A stretch of 64,000 nucleotides of DNA. It comes from Oceanicola granulosus HTCC2516. Lineage in GTDB: Bacteria; Pseudomonadota; Alphaproteobacteria; Rhodobacterales; Rhodobacteraceae. The notes under the pieces are model-generated. The model was not told the origin of the DNA, searched no databases, and saw only the letters and a program-made list of their open reading frames with translations. The DNA is taken from assembly GCF_000153305.1 (NCBI RefSeq), contig NZ_CH724107.1, positions 385,071 to 449,070 on the forward strand. The letters run 5' to 3'. Numbering within the stretch: the stretch's first letter is position 1; every line of letters begins with the position of its first letter. The position numbers were made by a program, and so were the translations under genes. Shown here piece by piece: positions 1-7,969 of the stretch.

Positions 1-558
1 CACGATGGCGAGGTCGTGGGTGATGAAGAGCAGGATCAGCCCCTGCTTGCGCTTCAGCTCCGAGAGCAGCTCGAGGATCTGCGCATGGATCGTCACGTCG
101 AGCGCGGTGGTCGGCTCGTCGGCGATCAGCAGGTCGGGGTTGTTGGCGAGCGCGATGGCGATCATCACCCGCTGGCGCTGCCCGCCCGAGAGCTGGTGCG
201 GGTAGGCCTTGAGCCGGGTCTCCGGGTCGCGGATGCCGACCTGGGTGAGCAGCTCGATGATCCGTTTCTCGACCGCCGGCCCGCGCAGGCCCTGGTGCAG
301 CTCGATCGACTCGGCGAGCTGCTTGTCGAGGGTGTGGAGCGGGTTGAGCGAGGTCATCGGCTCCTGAAAGATGAAGCTGATGTCGTTGCCGCGCACCTTG
401 CGCAGCCGCGCCTCGGGGGCGCCGACCATCTCCTGCCCCTCGTAGAGGATCGAGCCGGAGACGCGGGCGCTGTCGCCCACCAGCCGCACCGTCGAGAGCG
501 CGGTGACGGACTTGCCCGAGCCCGATTCGCCCACCAGCGCCACGGTCTCGCCGCGGCC
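1..558 (-). CDS. YejF-like peptide ABC importer ATP-binding protein, partial, 5' end disrupted
   Basis: This is part of an ABC ATPase of the oligopeptide/microcin C importer type (YejF/DppD family), which energises uptake of peptides through a membrane permease. Reading leftwards it shows Walker A (GESGSGKS), a Q-loop segment ([13 protein letters not shown], typical of YejF), the signature LSGGQRQR, Walker B ([12 protein letters not shown]) and the H-loop start ITHD before the window edge cuts it. The usual 30-40 residues before Walker A are missing. Similarity stops at [10 protein letters not shown] (about 558), and the upstream in-frame sequence is low-complexity and unlike any ABC N-terminus. 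GTG codons near 618 and 627 could open the frame artificially. The gene may be a remnant, a recombination junction or an assembly join. Confidence 0.7.
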
Positions 559-590
559 GCACCCCCGGACATCGCCCCACGCGCTCTCCG

Positions 591-623
591 GTGCACGCCC
601 GGTGCACGCCCCGTGCACGCCCG
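591..623. repeat. Three tandem copies of an 11-bp unit
   Basis: The unit GTGCACGCCCG occurs at 591-601, 602-612 (last base C) and 613-623, each copy starting with the palindrome GTGCAC. It lies in the non-coding gap between the broken ABC gene and ctaA. No function is evident; it may mark a rearrangement-prone spot. Confidence 0.7.
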
Positions 624-714
624 GCACGGGGGCCCGCCCCCCGCGACCATTCGGCCGCCTTGCCGATCTCGGCGGCCGGGCATAGCTTGCGCCGCGAACG
701 AGCGAGGGAGCCCG

Positions 715-1869
715 ATGGCCGACAAACCCAGAGCGATCTTCGAGGAGGTCAAGCCCGGCGAGCCGGTCCGCGGCCGCGCGCCCGTCACCGGCGGCATCGA
801 CCGGGGCGGGCAGGGGGCGCGCGGCCTCGTGCGCGTGTGGCTGATGGTGCTCTTCGCGCTGGTCATGGTGATGATCGTCGTCGGGGGCATGACCCGCCTC
901 ACCGACAGCGGCCTGTCGATCACCGAGTGGGCGCCGATCTCCGGCGCGCTGCCGCCGATGAACGCCGCCGACTGGGAGCGCGAGTTCGCCGCCTACCAGC
1001 AGACCACCGAGTACCGCGAGCAGAACGCCGGCATGAGCCTCGCCGAGTTCAAGTCGATCTACTGGTGGGAATGGGGCCACCGCCAGCTCGGGCGGGTGAT
1101 CGGGCTGGTCTGGGCGCTCGGCTTCGCGGGCCTGCTCGTCGCCGGCAAGATGCCGCGCGGCTGGACCGGGCGGCTGCTCGTGCTCGGCGCGCTCGGCGGG
1201 CTGCAGGGGGCGGTCGGCTGGTGGATGGTCGCCTCCGGGCTCGAGGAGGGAATGTTCGATGTCGCCTCCTACCGCCTCGCCGTCCATCTCGGCCTCGCCT
1301 TCGCGATCTTCGGGCTCATCGCGTGGTTCTGCTTCCGCCTCGGACGGCCCTCGGCCGACCTGCTGCAGGCCCGCCGCGCCGGCGAGCCGAAGCTGTTCTC
1401 GATGTCGACCGGGCTGATGCACGCTGCGTTCCTGCAGATCCTGCTTGGCGCGCTCGTCGCGGGCATCGACGCGGGCCGCAACTACCCGTCGTGGCCGCTG
1501 ATGGACGGCGGGCTGGTGCCGGCGGACGTATTCGGCCTCGAGCCGCTCTGGCGCAACTTCTTCGAGAACCCGGGCCTCGTGCAGTTCATGCACCGGATGG
1601 TCGGCTACCTCGTCTTCGCCTTCGGCATCGTCGTGTGGCTGCGCGCGCGCCGCTCGGGCAACCACGCCACGCGCTTCGCCTTCAACGCGGTGCTGGCGAT
1701 GCTGCTGGTGCAGATGGCGCTCGGCGTCCTGACGGTGCTCTACGCCGCGCCGGTGACACTGGCGATCCTGCACCAGCTGGGCGCGGTGCTGCTCTGGGTG
1801 CTGATCCTGCGCGGCCGCTTCCTCGCCCGTTACCCGTTGCCGCAATCCGTGAGAGGTGCCCGCCGATGA
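715..1869 (+). CDS. ctaA: Haem A synthase (COX15/CtaA type)
   Basis: CtaA oxidises the C8 methyl group of haem O to a formyl group in the inner membrane, giving haem A for aa3-type cytochrome c oxidase. The protein has 384 residues and about eight membrane segments after a polar N-terminus. Four conserved histidines sit in membrane helices: H122 (GHRQLGR), H191 (AVHLGLA), H293 (FMHRMVGY) and H353 (LHQLGAV), the two bis-histidine haem sites of the family. The motif GGMTRLTDSGLSITEW follows the first helix. The ATG is preceded by an AGCGAGGGAG ribosome binding site. Its stop overlaps the next start (ATGA), so the two genes are probably co-translated. Length is normal for the alphaproteobacterial type 2 family. 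Confidence 0.95.
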   Translation: MADKPRAIFEEVKPGEPVRGRAPVTGGIDRGGQGARGLVRVWLMVLFALVMVMIVVGGMTRLTDSGLSITEWAPISGALPPMNAADWEREFAAYQQTTEYREQNAGMSLAEFKSIYWWEWGHRQLGRVIGLVWALGFAGLLVAGKMPRGWTGRLLVLGALGGLQGAVGWWMVASGLEEGMFDVASYRLAVHLGLAFAIFGLIAWFCFRLGRPSADLLQARRAGEPKLFSMSTGLMHAAFLQILLGALVAGIDAGRNYPSWPLMDGGLVPADVFGLEPLWRNFFENPGLVQFMHRMVGYLVFAFGIVVWLRARRSGNHATRFAFNAVLAMLLVQMALGVLTVLYAAPVTLAILHQLGAVLLWVLILRGRFLARYPLPQSVRGARR

Positions 1870-3341
1870 CCCCGTTCGACGAGCTGATGAGCCACCAGCG
1901 CGAGACCACCGCCCTGGGCCAGGTCGCGGGGCGGCTGGGCTGGGACCAGGAGACGGTGATGCCGCGCGGGTCGGCCGAGCAGCGGGCCGAGGAGATGGCG
2001 GCGATGGAGACGGTGCTGCACGCCCGCCGCACCGATCCGCGCGTCGGCGAGTGGCTCGCCGCGCTCGACGAGGGCGCGCTCGGGGCGGCCGACCGGGCGC
2101 AGGTGCGGCTGATCCGGCGCGAGTACGAGCGCGCAGTGAAGGTGCCGGGCCGCCTCGCCGCCGAGCTCGCGCGGGTGACCTCGCGCAGCCAGGGCGTCTG
2201 GGCCGAGGCGCGCGCCGCCGACGATTTCACCGCCTTCGCCTCCACCCTCGAGCGGGTCGTCGCGCTCAAGCGCGAGGAGGGCGCGGCGCTCGCGGCGGAG
2301 GGCGACGTCTACGACGCGCTGCTCGACGATTACGAGCCGGGGATGAAGGCCGCCGAGCTCGACCGGATGTTCGGCGCGCTGCGCCCGCGCCTCGTGGCGC
2401 TGCGCGAGGCGGTGCTCGGCAAGCCGCGCGCGCCCGAGTTGACGGGCGACTTCGACGAGGCCGCGCAGATGAAGCTGTCGCGGCGCATTGCGCAGGTCTT
2501 CGGCTACGACATGAAGCGCGGCCGGGTCGACAAGGCGGTGCACCCGTTCTCGTCCGGGTCGGGCAACGACGTGCGCATCACCACCCGCACCGCGCCGGAC
2601 GATCCGTTCAACTGCGTCTACTCGACGATCCACGAGGTCGGCCACGGCGCCTACGAGCAGGGCATCGACCAGGCGTACCTGCTGACGCCGGTGGGGCAGG
2701 GCGTCTCGATGGGCGTGCACGAGAGCCAGAGCCGCATCTACGAGAACCAGCTCGGCCGCAGCCGCGCCTTCACGGCCTGGCTGTTCGGCGAAATGGCCGA
2801 CGCGTTCGGCAACCTCGGCGTCGCCGACGCCGACGCCTTCTACGCCGCCGCCAACCGGGTCCACCCGGGCTACATCCGCACCGAGTCCGACGAGGTGCAA
2901 TACAACCTCCACATCCTGATGCGCTACGACCTGGAGCGCGCTCTGATCGGCCGCTCGCTCGAGGTGGCCGATCTCGAGGAGGCCTGGAATACGCGCTTCG
3001 AGGCCGATTTCGGCACCCGGGTCGACCGCCCCTCCAACGGCGTGCTGCAGGACGTGCACTGGTCGGTCGGGCTGTTCGGCTACTTCCCGACCTACACCCT
3101 CGGCAACGTCTATGCCGGCTGCCTGCACAAGGCGCTGCGCGCGGCGGTGCCCGACCTCGACGCTACCCTCGCCGCCGGCGAGACCGCCCCGGCGACGGAG
3201 TGGCTGCGCGAGCGGCTGCAGCGCCACGGCGGGCTGCGTCCGCCGCGCGACACGGTGCGGGAGGCCTGCGGCTTCGAGCCCGGCGAGGGGCCGCTGCTCG
3301 ACTATCTCGAGGCGAAGTTCGGCGCGCTCTACGGACTGTAG
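1866..3341 (+). CDS. Carboxypeptidase, peptidase family M32
   Basis: A 491-residue cytoplasmic zinc metallocarboxypeptidase (thermostable carboxypeptidase Taq family) that removes C-terminal residues from peptides. The zinc motif HEVGH starts at H256, followed by GAYEQG and the family motif GVHESQSRIYENQLGRS, which carries the third zinc ligand. HPGYIRTESDEVQYNLHI and GVLQDVHWSVG are further M32 signatures. The C-terminus GALYGL is intact and the length is normal (about 490-500). The start overlaps the ctaA stop by four bases, so this is the downstream gene of a two-gene unit. No regulator is visible. Confidence 0.93.
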   Translation: MTPFDELMSHQRETTALGQVAGRLGWDQETVMPRGSAEQRAEEMAAMETVLHARRTDPRVGEWLAALDEGALGAADRAQVRLIRREYERAVKVPGRLAAELARVTSRSQGVWAEARAADDFTAFASTLERVVALKREEGAALAAEGDVYDALLDDYEPGMKAAELDRMFGALRPRLVALREAVLGKPRAPELTGDFDEAAQMKLSRRIAQVFGYDMKRGRVDKAVHPFSSGSGNDVRITTRTAPDDPFNCVYSTIHEVGHGAYEQGIDQAYLLTPVGQGVSMGVHESQSRIYENQLGRSRAFTAWLFGEMADAFGNLGVADADAFYAAANRVHPGYIRTESDEVQYNLHILMRYDLERALIGRSLEVADLEEAWNTRFEADFGTRVDRPSNGVLQDVHWSVGLFGYFPTYTLGNVYAGCLHKALRAAVPDLDATLAAGETAPATEWLRERLQRHGGLRPPRDTVREACGFEPGEGPLLDYLEAKFGALYGL

Positions 3342-3413
3342 GGCGCGCGAATTGCCAATGCCCCCGCGCTCTGTCACTTCTGGCAGCCGTGAGCCTATGA
3401 CGCGAGGACGCGC

Positions 3414-4790
3414 ATGAAGATCATCATCTGCGGGGCCGGGCAGGTCGGCTGGCAGATCGCCCGTCACCTGTCGGGCGAGCGCAACGACGTCACCGTCGTC
3501 GACAACAACCCCGACCTCGTGCGCCGCGCCACCGACACGCTCGACGTCCAGGGCATCGCGGGCTTCGCCTCCTATCCCGACATCCTCGAGCGCGCCGGCG
3601 CGCCCGACGCCGACATGATCATCGCCGCGACCCACAGCGACGAGGTCAACATGGTGATCTGCCAGGTCGCGCACTCGATCTTCGCGGTGCGCCGCAAGAT
3701 CGCGCGGCTGCGCTCGCAGAGCTACCTCGACGCGATCTACGCCGACCTCTACCGGCGCGACCACATGCCGATCGACGTGGTGATTTCGCCCGAGAAGGAG
3801 GTCGCCGAGGCGGCGCTGCAGCGCCTCGCCGCGCCCGCCGCGTTCGACACCGAGGAGTTCCTCGACGGCGCGGGCACCTTGCTCGGGATCACCATCCGCG
3901 AGGATTGCCCGGTGGTGAACACGCCGCTGCGCCAGCTTACCGACCTGTTCTCCACCCTGCGCGCCATCGTCGTCGGGCTGCGCCGCGACGGCCAGCTGTT
4001 CGTGCCCGCGCCGGGCGACCAGATCTTCCCCGGCGACGCCGCCTACATCTTCGCGGCGCGCGAGGACGTGGGGCGCACGCTCGAGATCTTCGGCAAGACC
4101 CAGACCAAGAAGGAACGCGTCGTCATCATCGGCGGCGGCAACGTCGGGCTCGCCGTGGCCAAGGCGCTCGAGACGCGCGCCGAGCGGGTGCGCGTGCGGG
4201 TGATCGAGCGCGACCGGGCCACCGCCGAGCACGCCGCCGACGCGCTCGAGCGCACGATGGTGCTCAACGGCGACGGGCTCGACACCGCGATCCTGCAGGA
4301 GGCCAACATCGGCCGCGCCGACGCGGTGCTGGTGGTGACGGACGACGACAAGACCAACCTGCTCGCCGCGGTGCGCGCCAAGGAGCTGGGCTGTCCGATG
4401 GCGATCTGTCTCACCAACGACCCGACGCTGGTGCCCTTGATGGGCCCGCTCGACATCGACGCCCACATCAACCCGCGCGCCACCACCGTCAGCTCGATCC
4501 TGCGCCACATCCGCCACGGCCGGGTGCGCGGCGTCTACTCGATCGGCGACGCCGAGGCCGAGATGATCGAGGCGCAGGTGCTGTCCACCTCGCCCATGGC
4601 CGGCCAGCGCGTCCGCGACATCGCCTTCCCGGAGGGCGTGCTGGTCGGCGGCCTGCTGAAGAACGGCAAGTACGTCAAGCCGACGGGCGAGACCCGGGTC
4701 GAGGAGGGCGATCTCGTGGCGATCTTCGCGATGGCCGACGACGTGCCCGAGGTCGAGCGGCTGCTCCAGGTCTCGATCGACTTCTTCTGA
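3414..4790 (+). CDS. trkA: Trk potassium uptake regulatory protein TrkA
   Basis: A peripheral NAD(H)-binding subunit that gates the Trk potassium channel-transporter on the cytoplasmic face of the membrane. The 458-residue chain holds two RCK modules. The first Rossmann motif is IICGAGQVG at residues 4-12 with a TrkA-C domain near 140-225. The second is IIGGGNVGLAV (first glycine at G240) with a C-terminal TrkA-C domain ending in LLQVSIDFF. The last base of its stop is the first base of the trkH start (TGATG), so the two subunits are translationally coupled. In related genomes trkA often follows ntrBC-ntrYX; here it follows an M32 peptidase. Confidence 0.96.
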   Translation: MKIIICGAGQVGWQIARHLSGERNDVTVVDNNPDLVRRATDTLDVQGIAGFASYPDILERAGAPDADMIIAATHSDEVNMVICQVAHSIFAVRRKIARLRSQSYLDAIYADLYRRDHMPIDVVISPEKEVAEAALQRLAAPAAFDTEEFLDGAGTLLGITIREDCPVVNTPLRQLTDLFSTLRAIVVGLRRDGQLFVPAPGDQIFPGDAAYIFAAREDVGRTLEIFGKTQTKKERVVIIGGGNVGLAVAKALETRAERVRVRVIERDRATAEHAADALERTMVLNGDGLDTAILQEANIGRADAVLVVTDDDKTNLLAAVRAKELGCPMAICLTNDPTLVPLMGPLDIDAHINPRATTVSSILRHIRHGRVRGVYSIGDAEAEMIEAQVLSTSPMAGQRVRDIAFPEGVLVGGLLKNGKYVKPTGETRVEEGDLVAIFAMADDVPEVERLLQVSIDFF

Positions 4791-6310
4791 TGCGCGTCGC
4801 GAGGACCACCGCGAGGCCACGCCAGCCGCTCTTCGTGGTCCTGATGTGGTTCGGCAGCGCGGCGATGCTGATCCCGGCCGCGCACGGCTACGCCGTCGAG
4901 GCCATCCGCGAGGCGCAGACCTTCCTCGGCGGCGCGCTGCTGTTCCTGATCGGCTCGGGCATCGTCGCGCTCGCCCTGCGCGGGCGGCGGCCCGACGAGA
5001 GCGCCTTCAGCCAGCTCGCCACCCTGCTCGCCGCCTTCGTGGTGCTGCCGCTGGCCTTTGCGCTGCCGTTCTGGATCGCCCAGCCGCAGGGGACGCTGTT
5101 CGACGCCTGGTTCGAAATGGTCTCCTCCTTCACCACCACCGGCGCGACGCTCTACGACCCGGCGCGCCTGCCCGACACGCTGCATGTCTGGCGCGCGGTC
5201 GTGGGGTGGCTCGGCGGCCTGCTGGTCTGGATCGCGGCGATGGCGGTGTTCGCGCCGCTGAGCCTCGGCGGCTTCGAGGTGCGCGCCAGCGTCGGGCGGC
5301 GCGACATGGCGACCCGCTTCGCGCAGGTGACCCGCACCGCCGGCCCCTACGAGCGGCTCGACCGCTACTTCACCCGGCTGGCACCGATCTACACCAGCCT
5401 GACCCTGGCGCTGTGGCTCGGGCTGATCCTGTCGGGGCAGTCGCCGTTCCACGGTTTCGTGCACGCGCTGTCGGTGATGGCGACCTCGGGCATCTCGGCG
5501 TCGGGCGGGCTCGGCGGCGCGGGGGGCAGCGTGCTCGGCGAGGTGCTGATCCTCGGCTTCCTCGTCCTCGCCCTGTCGCGGCGCACCTACAGCTGGGGCC
5601 TGCCCGGCGAGAGCGGCCAGAAGCTACGCGACGACCACGAGTTCCGGCTGGGGATGCTGATCCTCGGCCTGAGCGCCTCGACGCTGTTCGTGCGCCACTG
5701 GATCGGCAGCGACGACGGGGCCGACCCGGCCAACGCCTTCGCGGCGCTCTGGGGCGGGCTGTTCACCGCCGCCTCGTTCCTGACCACGCTGGGGCTCGAG
5801 TCGCGCTACTGGTCCAGCGCGACGCTGTGGTCGGGGCTGGAGACGCCGGGGCTGGTGCTGATCGGGCTGGCGATCTTCGGCGGCGGCATCGGCACCACGG
5901 CGGGCGGCGTGAAGCTGCTGCGGGTGCACGCGCTCTACCACCACGGCCGCCGCGAAATCGAGCGGCTGGTGCATCCGAACTCCGTCGGCGGGCAGGGGCC
6001 CGAGGCGCGGCGCATCCGGCGCGAGGGGGCGATGATCGCCTGGGTGTTCTTCATGCTCTTCGCGATGTCCATCGCCGCGCTGATGCTGGCGGTGACACTC
6101 ACCGGCGTCGATTTCGAGGGCGCGATGGTGCTCGCCGTGGCGGCGGTCACGAATTGCGGGCCGCTGGCGCGCATCGGTGCCGAGGTGCCGATTCCGTGGT
6201 CGGAGGTGCCCGAGGCGGCGCGGGCGGTGCTGGCGGCGGGGATGGTGCTCGGCCGGCTCGAGCTGCTGGCGATCATCGCGCTGCTCAATCCCGACCTGTG
6301 GCGCGGATGA
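4790..6310 (+). CDS. trkH: Trk potassium uptake system membrane subunit TrkH
   Basis: The membrane-spanning potassium-translocating subunit, 506 residues. It has the fourfold M1-P-M2 repeat: pore-loop signatures include SSFTTTGATLYDP (about residues 114-126), MATSGISASGG, FLTTLGLES and AAVTNCGPL. GGGIGTTAGGVKLLR is a family motif before the last repeat. The start overlaps the last base of trkA. The gene ends 130 bp before hfq, a gap that probably holds the hfq promoter. Confidence 0.95.
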   Translation: MRVARTTARPRQPLFVVLMWFGSAAMLIPAAHGYAVEAIREAQTFLGGALLFLIGSGIVALALRGRRPDESAFSQLATLLAAFVVLPLAFALPFWIAQPQGTLFDAWFEMVSSFTTTGATLYDPARLPDTLHVWRAVVGWLGGLLVWIAAMAVFAPLSLGGFEVRASVGRRDMATRFAQVTRTAGPYERLDRYFTRLAPIYTSLTLALWLGLILSGQSPFHGFVHALSVMATSGISASGGLGGAGGSVLGEVLILGFLVLALSRRTYSWGLPGESGQKLRDDHEFRLGMLILGLSASTLFVRHWIGSDDGADPANAFAALWGGLFTAASFLTTLGLESRYWSSATLWSGLETPGLVLIGLAIFGGGIGTTAGGVKLLRVHALYHHGRREIERLVHPNSVGGQGPEARRIRREGAMIAWVFFMLFAMSIAALMLAVTLTGVDFEGAMVLAVAAVTNCGPLARIGAEVPIPWSEVPEAARAVLAAGMVLGRLELLAIIALLNPDLWRG

Positions 6311-6440
6311 CGAAGCCGGCGCGCCGCGCCCGAAAGGGGCTGGAATCTCGCCCCCTCACGCGACATACTCCCGCGACGAGGGATGGGTGTTGCCATAAAG
6401 CGCCCAGTCAAGAAGACAACAAGAACAAAGGGCTGAAGCC

Positions 6441-6674
6441 ATGGCTGCCGACAAGCAGAACCTTCAGGACGCGTTTCTGAATCACGTCCGCAAGACGAAG
6501 GTTCCGGTGACGATCTTTCTCATCAACGGCGTGAAGCTGCAGGGCGTGATCACCTGGTTCGACAGCTTCTGCGTGCTGCTGCGCCGGGACGGCCAGTCGC
6601 AGCTCGTCTACAAGAGCGCGATCTCGACGATCATGCCGTCGCAGCCGATCAACCTGTACGAAAGCGAAGATTGA
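6441..6674 (+). CDS. hfq: RNA chaperone Hfq
   Basis: Hfq forms a ring-shaped Sm-like hexamer that pairs small RNAs with mRNAs. The 77-residue sequence has the Sm1 region ([19 protein letters not shown]) and the Sm2 region ([10 protein letters not shown]), with [13 protein letters not shown] at the N-terminus forming the proximal RNA-binding helix. The C-terminal tail is short, as in other alphaproteobacteria. An AAAGGGCTGAAGCC stretch before the ATG supplies the ribosome binding site. The stop codon overlaps the hflX start, the classic hfq-hflX pairing. Confidence 0.97.
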   Translation: MAADKQNLQDAFLNHVRKTKVPVTIFLINGVKLQGVITWFDSFCVLLRRDGQSQLVYKSAISTIMPSQPINLYESED

Positions 6675-7963
6675 CCTTCGATCCCGAGACCGGGGACCGG
6701 CGCGAGAAACCGACCCGCGCCTTCGTCCTCCACCCCGACATCAAGACCCGCGGCCAGCGCCGCGATCCGACCCCCGCGCTCGAGGAAGCCGTGGCGCTCG
6801 CCGCCGCGTTGCCCGGGCTCGAGGTGATCGGCGCGGAGGTCGTGCGGCTGCAGCAGGTCCATCCGGGCCACCTGTTCGGCACCGGCAAGATCGCCGAGCT
6901 GAAGCAGCGGCTCAAGGCCGAGGAGGCCGAGCTGGTGCTCGTCGACGGCCCTGTCAGCCCGGTGCAGCAGCGCAACCTCGAGAAGGAGTGGGGCGTCAAG
7001 CTGCTCGACCGGACCGGGCTGATCCTCGAGATCTTCTCCGACCGCGCCCGCACCCGCGAGGGCGTGCTGCAGGTCGAGATGGCGGCGCTGTCCTACCAGC
7101 GCACCCGGCTGGTGCGGGCCTGGACCCACCTCGAGCGGCAGCGCGGCGGGCTCGGCTTCGTCGGCGGCCCCGGCGAGACCCAGATCGAGGCCGACCGACG
7201 GGCCATCGACGAGCAGCTCGCGCGGCTCAGGAAGCAGCTCGAGAAGGTGGTCAAGACCCGCACCCTGCACCGCGCCTCCCGCGCCAAGGTGCCGTTCCCG
7301 ATCGTCGCCCTCGTCGGCTACACCAACGCCGGCAAGTCGACGCTGTTCAACCGCCTCACCGGCGCCGAGGTCATGGCCAAGGACATGCTCTTCGCCACGC
7401 TCGATCCGACCATGCGCAAGGTCGAGCTGCCGTCGGGCCAGGAGGTGATCCTGTCCGACACGGTGGGCTTCATCTCCGATCTGCCCACCGAGCTCGTCGC
7501 CGCCTTCCGCGCCACCCTCGAGGAGGTGCTCGACGCCGACCTGATCCTGCACGTGCGCGACGTCGCCCACGCCGAGACCGAGGAGCAGGCCGAGGACGTG
7601 CGCACCATCCTGTCGGGCATCGGCGTCGGCGAGGACGCGCCGCTGCTCGAGGTCTGGAACAAGATCGACCTGCTGCCCCCCGAGGAGCGCGAAGGCCGCG
7701 CCACCCAGGCCGCGCGCCGCGACGACGTGTTCGCCGTCTCCGCGCTGGAGGGCATCGGCCTCGACCCGCTGCTCGCCGCCGTCTCCGCCCGCGTCAGCGA
7801 GCCGCGCAGCCGCGACGTGCTGCACCTCGGCCACGAGGACGGCCGCCGCCGCGCCTGGCTGTTCGAGCAGGGCATCGTCTCCGACGAGACCCGCGACGAC
7901 GACGGCACCCGCCTCACCGTCGACTGGACCGAGCGCCAGAAGGCCCGCTACGGCCGGCTCTGA
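6671..7963 (+). CDS. hflX: Ribosome-splitting GTPase HflX
   Basis: HflX is a GTP-binding protein that dissociates stalled or heat-damaged 70S ribosomes. The 430-residue protein has the N-terminal HflX domain ([16 protein letters not shown]), a glycine-rich linker segment ([15 protein letters not shown]) and a G domain with G1 GYTNAGKS at residues 216-223, G3 DTVGF, and G4 NKID. The best start is TTG at 6671, inside TTGA where the last three bases are the hfq stop; the next in-frame starts would cut conserved sequence. Translation is therefore likely coupled to hfq. The C-terminus ends six bases before the convergent gene's stop. Confidence 0.95.
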   Translation: MTFDPETGDRREKPTRAFVLHPDIKTRGQRRDPTPALEEAVALAAALPGLEVIGAEVVRLQQVHPGHLFGTGKIAELKQRLKAEEAELVLVDGPVSPVQQRNLEKEWGVKLLDRTGLILEIFSDRARTREGVLQVEMAALSYQRTRLVRAWTHLERQRGGLGFVGGPGETQIEADRRAIDEQLARLRKQLEKVVKTRTLHRASRAKVPFPIVALVGYTNAGKSTLFNRLTGAEVMAKDMLFATLDPTMRKVELPSGQEVILSDTVGFISDLPTELVAAFRATLEEVLDADLILHVRDVAHAETEEQAEDVRTILSGIGVGEDAPLLEVWNKIDLLPPEEREGRATQAARRDDVFAVSALEGIGLDPLLAAVSARVSEPRSRDVLHLGHEDGRRRAWLFEQGIVSDETRDDDGTRLTVDWTERQKARYGRL

Positions 7964-7969
7964 GGCGCG

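Noticed and set aside
553-560. GCGGCCGC at the ABC gene boundary as proof of a cloning or assembly join
   Set aside because: The word is expected by chance in such GC-rich DNA; noted, but not evidence on its own.
1830-4820. 996-residue minus-strand reading frame
   Set aside because: It is antisense to the M32 peptidase and trkA, rich in His/Arg/Val as expected for a GC-driven shadow frame, and has no domain. The plus-strand genes have clear motifs.
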